Of a DNA stretch of 64,000 nucleotides, positions 58,717 to 64,000 are shown one piece after another. The translations under genes were made by a program, and so were the position numbers. This stretch comes from Antrodiella citrinella (lineage: Eukaryota; Basidiomycota; Agaricomycetes; Polyporales; Steccherinaceae), in NCBI GenBank assembly GCA_004802725.1, contig SGPM01000013.1, positions 1 through 64,000 of the forward strand, given 5' to 3'. Positions within the stretch are counted from its first letter, which is position 1. Each line of letters opens with the position of its first letter. A model generated the notes under the pieces. That model worked only from the letters and a program-made list of their open reading frames with translations. It was not told where the DNA came from and searched no databases.

Positions 58717-59497
58717 ATGGCTGCTCCTCCTCCCATGCCTTCACCACAGCTCGTTCCAACCGCTCTCCCCTCCCCGCCCCTCCTCCCCCGACGCTCCTCT
58801 AGGAACCGTCTGCACCTGCCCATCCACCAGGAGGACCCGCCCATTCCTCCCCGTCTCATAGGCTCTCCCCTCCTCCATCGCTTTACCATGCCGCAGATCA
58901 TGTCCGAAAAGGCACACTCCGAGCTGTGGATCGACGGNGACGAGTTTGGCGCGAAGCGGAAAGAGACTGCTCATCTCCGAGACATACCACTACCACCGCC
59001 TCTGCTGCTCGCGCCGACCCCTGTAAAGCGCGTCCAACGGCCCTCCCCACCCATTAGCCCAACCGCACGCAGCGCCGCTTCACGCTCTCCCCCTCCTACG
59101 CCCCGTCTCGCGTCTCCCCCACCACCAGTACCACCTATCCCTTCCTCCGCTTTCTCAACCCCGGGCACAAAGCGCTCGAACGTCCTCACCGCACGCTCTC
59201 CGTCACAGCAGAACATCCCCGAGCTGTCCCTATCAAGCTCGCACTCATTCTCGCATGAGAAGCAGCAGAGGTGCGCCGCCAACCCGCTTCACGGAGTCAC
59301 CTGCCTCGAGTTCATCGCTCTTCACAGCAGCCCTACCTCCCGCCGGGTCGCCACACGATGATCGACCCCCAACTCCGGTTGTACACGTACAACTACCTCC
59401 ATGCCGAAACATACACACTCTTGTTGGTGTTCCTGACAACGGGGACGTGATCATTCCTTCTGCTGTTTTGCTATGTCCTGGATCCTGGATCCGTTAA
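58717..59497 (+). CDS. Proline-rich low-complexity protein, gene model uncertain
   Basis: From the ATG at 58717 a frame runs MAAPPPMPSPQLVPTALPSP to about HSFSHEKQQR near 59270. The second half seems to continue one frame over (GAPPTRFTESPASSSSLF, then VVHVQLPPCRNIHTLVGVPD, GDVIIPSAVLL) to 59497. Another Pro-rich frame follows at 59510-59680 (LPPAQSPLSVRGAPVLPASE, PPPPRPKSTPL), perhaps a further exon after a branch point/acceptor at about 59490-59508. An exon end at AG|gtgcgc (59270) is possible. The middle has LWIDGDEFGAKRKETAHLRD. I recognise no domain. The ambiguous base at 58938 is a GGN third position, which supports coding. A TATA box lies 42 bp upstream of the start. Confidence 0.45.
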
Positions 59498-60639
59498 CCC
59501 GGATTCAGCCATGGGCCCGGAGAGCTGCTTCCTTCCATCCCTGTCTGGGTGCGGTCGTTATACTGCGTCCGCGCGCCGAAACTACCCCCTGCACAGTCTC
59601 CTCTCTCCGTCCGAGGTGCACCCGTTCTGCCAGCTAGTGAGCCACCGCCTCCGAGACCCAAGTCTACTCCACTTTCCTTCGTCGCATACCTATGCCACCT
59701 TCCTTTCGTCTCCGTCTCGTCTCTCTTCGCATATCACCGCACACAATCGCTCGCATCCTGCATCTCTCCTCGCATCTCGCATCTGTCTCTGGTCTGATAC
59801 ATGTTACCCATTCCCTTCTCTTCGAATTCTCTTCTCTCTCCTTCCCTTCCCTGGCGTCGTCCCACGGGACCGGCCACTTCCCCCGCTGTAGTCTATTCTA
59901 TTCTATTCCCGTCGACCGGGCTCTCACCTTCGTTCTTTTCCATTTCGGGGATTCTGCGTGTTCCGTTGTTTTCGCTTTTTTTTTTCAATGCCAGTGTTCA
60001 CACTTCGTTGCGTTTCAAGTTGTAAGTGAAGTACTGTAATAGTCACATAAACTGCCCCCACGTCTGTAGATACCTTACATCGGGATTATCGCGAGGGGAG
60101 GAGGGGGTCCCTTGTTTGCCTAATGGAATCATGAGAGACTGGTCGTGACTCTCTTGTGGTCGTGTGCCATCCCAGAGGCTGTGTCCTGCGTCCTGTGTTC
60201 GAATTCTCTCTCCTGCCTAAGGCCTAACGGCGTGAACGCGTGAACGGCGAAAACTGTGACTCGGAAAGAGGTTAGAAGTTAGAACGGTCGCGCGCGCGGC
60301 TGTTTTCAACTCCAGCTTCTCTGGCTTCTTTTTCGATCGTATAACGGGCGCGCGCATGCCACACCAGGTATAATACTCACACCGTACGAGTTCGGAACGG
60401 GTGCGAACAGCGCACAGTGCACAGCGAGAGAAGTACTGTAGGAGATGAAAATTAAACATTAAACAACCACGGCCACGGGACGACACGCTTCAACGCTTCA
60501 ACGTTCAGTGGCCGCTCCCGGTATGTCAACGTTGCAGCAAGAGCCACTCGCGCGCAACGTGTTGGTGGAACATGGAACAGACTTTAGGGTTTCTTTCTGA
60601 TACCAGATACGCCCTGCCCCTGCCCTGCTGCGGGTTTGA

Positions 60640-60718
60640 TCAGGGTTGGGTTGGGTTGGGGTTTACGTTTACGTTTACGTTGGAAGGAAGGAAGGGAAAG
60701 AAAGAAGGAAGGAAGGGG
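60640..60718 (+). repeat. Compound microsatellite (GGTTG, TTTACG, GGAA units)
   Basis: Three short tandem arrays follow one another: GGGTTGGGTTGGGTTGGGG, three TTTACG units, then GGAAGGAAGGAAGG. None matches a TTAGGG-type telomere repeat. Confidence 0.65.
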
Positions 60719-62005
60719 TAGAGTGAACTTTACCGTTGACCTTCTGCACGCCACCGGTACCATGCCGATATAAGAAGTAAAAAGTGGTTTTCGCTCACGA
60801 GGGGTTAGTCCGACTCTCAGTCTTGCCTGAGCTTTGAAGCTTTGAATCCCCAGAGGACAGAGGTTGAGGCTCACCACCCTCGCCACACACCTCCGAAATG
60901 TGTCCTATACCCTCCGAGGGGGAGGGGGGGGGGCAGCAAACACGGAGTGGCACAGTGACACCAAGTATCAACATTCTTCAAGTCCGGACCTATAGCAAAC
61001 ACAGCCTGAAGAAGGCATCGTCAGCGCCAACCAAGACCACGAGCCGGCGAACTCGTGCTACCTTACTATCTTCATATCTTCGCAGTTCTTCACAGGGCAC
61101 CCCTTCCTACGGATCTCAATCGCCTCCCGGGCGCAGGCGCGCGTGATATCTCAGAAGGCAGGTTTGAGGTCCGAGACAAGCCAGGGGTGCTATGAATTGG
61201 AAGGCATGTCGGGCAGGACTGCCGGCGGGTCTTGTTGCGCAGAACAAAGAGGAACGGGACGGGGGGGACGTGGCGAGCCTGCAGAGTCGTTTCGTTTCGG
61301 TACCGGTGTTTGAACCTACCACACATTCACATACACATACACACCGCTCAGCTGGAAGCTGTTCCTGCCTGTTCCCGTAACCGGTATCAAAGTTTGCGCT
61401 CGAGCTTGGACGAACCCAAGCTTAAGGGTAGACGCGTGCCAGGACAGATACCATCAAGGTTGGGATTGTCTTCCCGGGAGTATAGCGAGGGGACACATAT
61501 GTCCTTCGAGCGATACGTGGGTGTCTTCTATGGTCTCTGAGTCTTTATCCTGTAACGTAACGTGGGGAACCTACACCTTCCAGCGTTAGCCAAAACCCAT
61601 TCACCGGCAGATTTTGAACTCCTGTCAACTCCTCACACCTCCACTTCCCGTACGCGTGGCCATCGGCCGATGCATCTCCTGCACCTGCATCCAATCTCCC
61701 ACTGCTAAAGCTTCCCTTCTAGCGGGTTCCCCCTTTTTGGTCCTGGACACATTCAAATTCATTCATTCCGAGCTTGAAGGGAGGGAAGGAGGGGGGGCGT
61801 CTTCTTCGGAGACCCGGACGCGTGCCTCCGTGCTGAGTCGCAGTTGCCTGGAGAGGGAACGTGAAGGTATTAAAGCCCGTAAGCTTGAGCGGGTGGCGAG
61901 AGAAGAGGCGTGAAGGTTGAAGAGAGTATAGATCCGACTGGAGATGGAATGAACGCGAACGCGAACTTGGACTGGCGTGTGCGAAATGACCTTGTGAAGG
62001 GATGC

Positions 62006-62023
62006 GGGGGGGGGGGGGGGGGG
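62006..62023 (+). repeat. Homopolymer run of 18 G
   Basis: Uninterrupted run of about 18 Gs in a non-coding stretch. Length is hard to sequence reliably and may be wrong. Confidence 0.7.
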
Positions 62024-62655
62024 TAATCTAGATGATAGTACAAAAAGAAAAGTCGTGCAGATCAACGTGAAGAATTCCATAGAGAAAATATACCGCGAGG
62101 GTGATGATGTAGTGTAGGCAGCAGGGAGACGGGCTTTACAGTAGCAAGTAGCAGCTAGCGAAACTGAAACAGAAACAGAACGCGTGAGATGGGACAGCAC
62201 AGAGCAAGATATCTAAGGCAACGGAAGGCGACATCGAAGTCTTAGCGTCAGCGATCATGACAAGAAGGTCTCGAGGGTAAGATGGGAGAGAAATAGATAC
62301 AATATACGATTCCAAGAAAGTGAGAAAGAGCAGTACGACAGCACGGGGAACATGGATATGGTGTGTGTGAGTGAGATGATGAGATGATAGACTATGAGTA
62401 CAACTGTGGGATGGCGATAAGGATATATGTGGAGAAATAAATTAAGAAGGTGCGGATTAGACTTGGGTTTACGTGAAGGAGCGGAGGAAGGAAGTCGCAC
62501 CGTATGAACAACTAGACAGACCAATAGGTGTAGGTAAAGTCTCGTTCCTATATCCTCCTGTCCGTCTCCGCGACTCCTTCAACCCTCTTCAACTAGGCAA
62601 AATAATCAAGCTCGTTACGAATAAGTGTGTCCATAGGCGTGCGGGGTTCGTGTCG

Positions 62656-64000
62656 TCAAAGTCCCATTCTCTCTGCTAACGTCCGATCTGCACCTGTAGA
62701 GTTGTTGTTAGCAGCACCGTTACTCCCGTTGCCATTCCACTGGTTGCGCCGCGCGCCCCCGCCACCTCCACTACTGTTTCCACTTCCACCCCCATTGCCA
62801 TTGCCACCGCTGGCAGACGCACTCGCGGCCCCTCCATTCCGTCGACTCGCTCTGTCGCGGTCACGGTTCCGGTCTCTGTCACGAGCACGATTCCGATCCC
62901 CGCCACCACCTCCGCCACCACCTTCTCTCTTCCTGCTGTCTCTCTGAGCTTCTCCACTGCCGCCAACCCTTGCTCTCTCAGCAGACTTCGGTCGCCGTCT
63001 CTCCTCATCTGCGTCGACCTCCATCTTGACAGCCCCTGCCGCCGACTTCCGAGGAGGAGACCGTTCACGCGAGTCGTGTCTACGTGTAGTAGACCCACTA
63101 TGCGAGCGGTTCTCCATCTTCTGTGGAGGAAGGGGGACTGCTTGGACGGCAGGCGACATGTGGTTGCCTTCGGAGAGACGAGGCTTCTTGTGTACGTGTG
63201 CGCGAGGGGCTGTAGGTGGTGGCTTTCTGGAAATGAGTGCCGCGGACGCGTGCTGCGCAGGACCTGTAGGTAGATGCGATGAAGGTTGTACGCCTCCTGC
63301 ATTTGTATACATGTGGCTGTTGGGTTTGTTGTTGGCCAGTATCGCGGCTTGGCTCTTGTCCAATTCCTCACTAATGCCGTGATCAGTCGTGGAAACACGA
63401 CACACAGTCAAAGGTCGAACTTACGAGAGTGTTGTTATCGCTTGATGAGATTCTGTTAACCGAATATAATACTTTGTGAGTGTACTGGGTTCGGAAGTAT
63501 GAGAGCGTCTGCGTACCTCTGAGGGCGGACTCCAGCTTCTGTACGACTCGTTGCAACGCCCGAACATCATCCTTGAGCCTCCCTGTCTCACCGGTCTTCA
63601 AGAGTTCGTACAGTTCGTCATTCTCGTCCTGCAGAACCTTGACACGCTGGGTCAAAGCCGCAGTGACCGTGTTCGAGGATGTGGCGCCTGATACTGCGCG
63701 CTCATTTATATGAGGCAGGAGCAGGGATACGAGAGCGGGTGGTAGGGAGATAGGGTCTGTAGAAGCAGAGGGCGGGTTGGTGGAGAGATGTTGACGGAGA
63801 TGAGTGACTTCGTCCTGCAATCAAAACGCGTTTTAGCGGAACTTCCCCATTGGAACAGGACGGAAGAGAGAGCGACTCGGAGGCAAGCGTGCGGGTGCGT
63901 ATGGACACGAGTGTGATTTGCACGGTAAATAAAGCGAGAAACGCACCGTGAGGTCCGCAATGTGCGCGTCGCGTTGCCTGAGGAGGGTCTCCAGCTCAAT
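62656..64000 (-). CDS. Coiled-coil protein with RD-repeat tail, 3' part only (possibly WTAP/Mum2-like)
   Basis: Four visible exons (63947 to beyond 64000, 63517-63814, 63425-63452, 62656-63370); the start lies outside the window. The coiled coil reads IELETLLRQRDAHIADLT|DEVTHLRQHLS, then SSNTVTAALTQRVKVLQDEN, DELYELLKTGETGRLKDDVR, ALQRVVQKLESALR|ESHQAITTLS|EELDKSQAAIL. This pattern, a leucine heptad with GRLK then EELDKS, resembles WTAP/Mum2-type methyltransferase-complex subunits. The last exon is disordered and basic: ERSPPRKSAAGAVKMEVDAD, RNRARDRDRNRDRDRASRRN, then Gly/Asn runs and a conserved-looking end (ADRTLAERMGL). RD repeats are common in RNA-processing proteins. The family name is a suggestion only; the coding call and splice sites are firm. 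Confidence 0.7.

Larger units (their letters stand above)
59498..62655. other. Repeat-rich intergenic region
   Basis: About 3.1 kb without a supported gene. 59510-60030 is pyrimidine-rich and may include the end of the proline-rich gene. 60640-60720 holds tandem GGTTG, TTTACG and GGAA-type units, and 61320-61345 has CACATACACATA units. A run of 18 Gs lies at 62006-62023. The 3' UTR of the next minus-strand gene should lie just below 62656. Confidence 0.4.

Noticed and set aside
60640..60660. GGGTTGGGTTGGG as a possible telomere repeat
   Set aside because: The unit is GGTTG-type and very short; it is followed by other microsatellites and genes, not a chromosome end.

Overview
The window is nuclear DNA of a basidiomycete fungus, most likely a mushroom-forming Agaricomycete. 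The signs are many 48-65 nt GT-AG introns, genes split into up to 20 exons, fungal versions of housekeeping genes, and decayed mobile-element and DUF6589-like coding debris. Gene models below were assembled by reading splice sites and checking that intron phases and total CDS lengths close. Exon ends should be right to within a base or two.

Layout. 0-10.4 kb is gene-poor: a frame-broken DUF6589-like transposon ORF facing a truncated RecQ helicase, the twin-CX9C mitochondrial gene MIX17, an F-box-type gene with a broken frame, then about 5 kb of decayed sequence. 10.7-24 kb is dense: an arrestin-fold protein, VPS16, the SPX-EXS protein SYG1 (convergent with VPS16), a DUF1769 protein and a HAD dehalogenase. 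23.5-33.4 kb carries two tandem old-yellow-enzyme genes, RPC19, an unrecognised gene and a drug-type MFS transporter. 33.4-36.2 kb is a transposon-debris island with two MITE-like elements. 36.2-48.8 kb holds UBA1 and DPH6 (divergent), a sucrose/alpha-glucoside-type transporter, an ankyrin protein and a STEEP1 homologue. 49.6-64 kb holds a GtaA-type glutaminase, a probable intron-encoded snoRNA host transcript, two members of a small protein family, a GH18 chitinase, a proline-rich protein and the 3' part of a coiled-coil gene cut by the window edge.

Functional links. The housekeeping genes cover vacuolar tethering (VPS16), phosphate signalling or export (SYG1), Pol I/III (RPC19), ubiquitin activation (UBA1) and diphthamide synthesis (DPH6). 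The two OYEs and the MFS pump have clear TATA boxes, unlike what I saw at the housekeeping genes, so they are probably inducible.

Most interesting points: (1) four consecutive introns of a non-coding minus-strand transcript each hold a C-box-like RTGATGT followed by CTGA at snoRNA spacing; (2) a pair of small Ser-rich proteins shares an SPRxxHxxYEDLR-type motif and flanks the glutaminase/snoRNA block; (3) all three ambiguous bases in the window fall on fourfold-degenerate third codon positions; (4) two MITE-like elements lie in one intergenic island; (5) four genes show simple frame breaks, two of them assignable to a homopolymer or TG-repeat length change.
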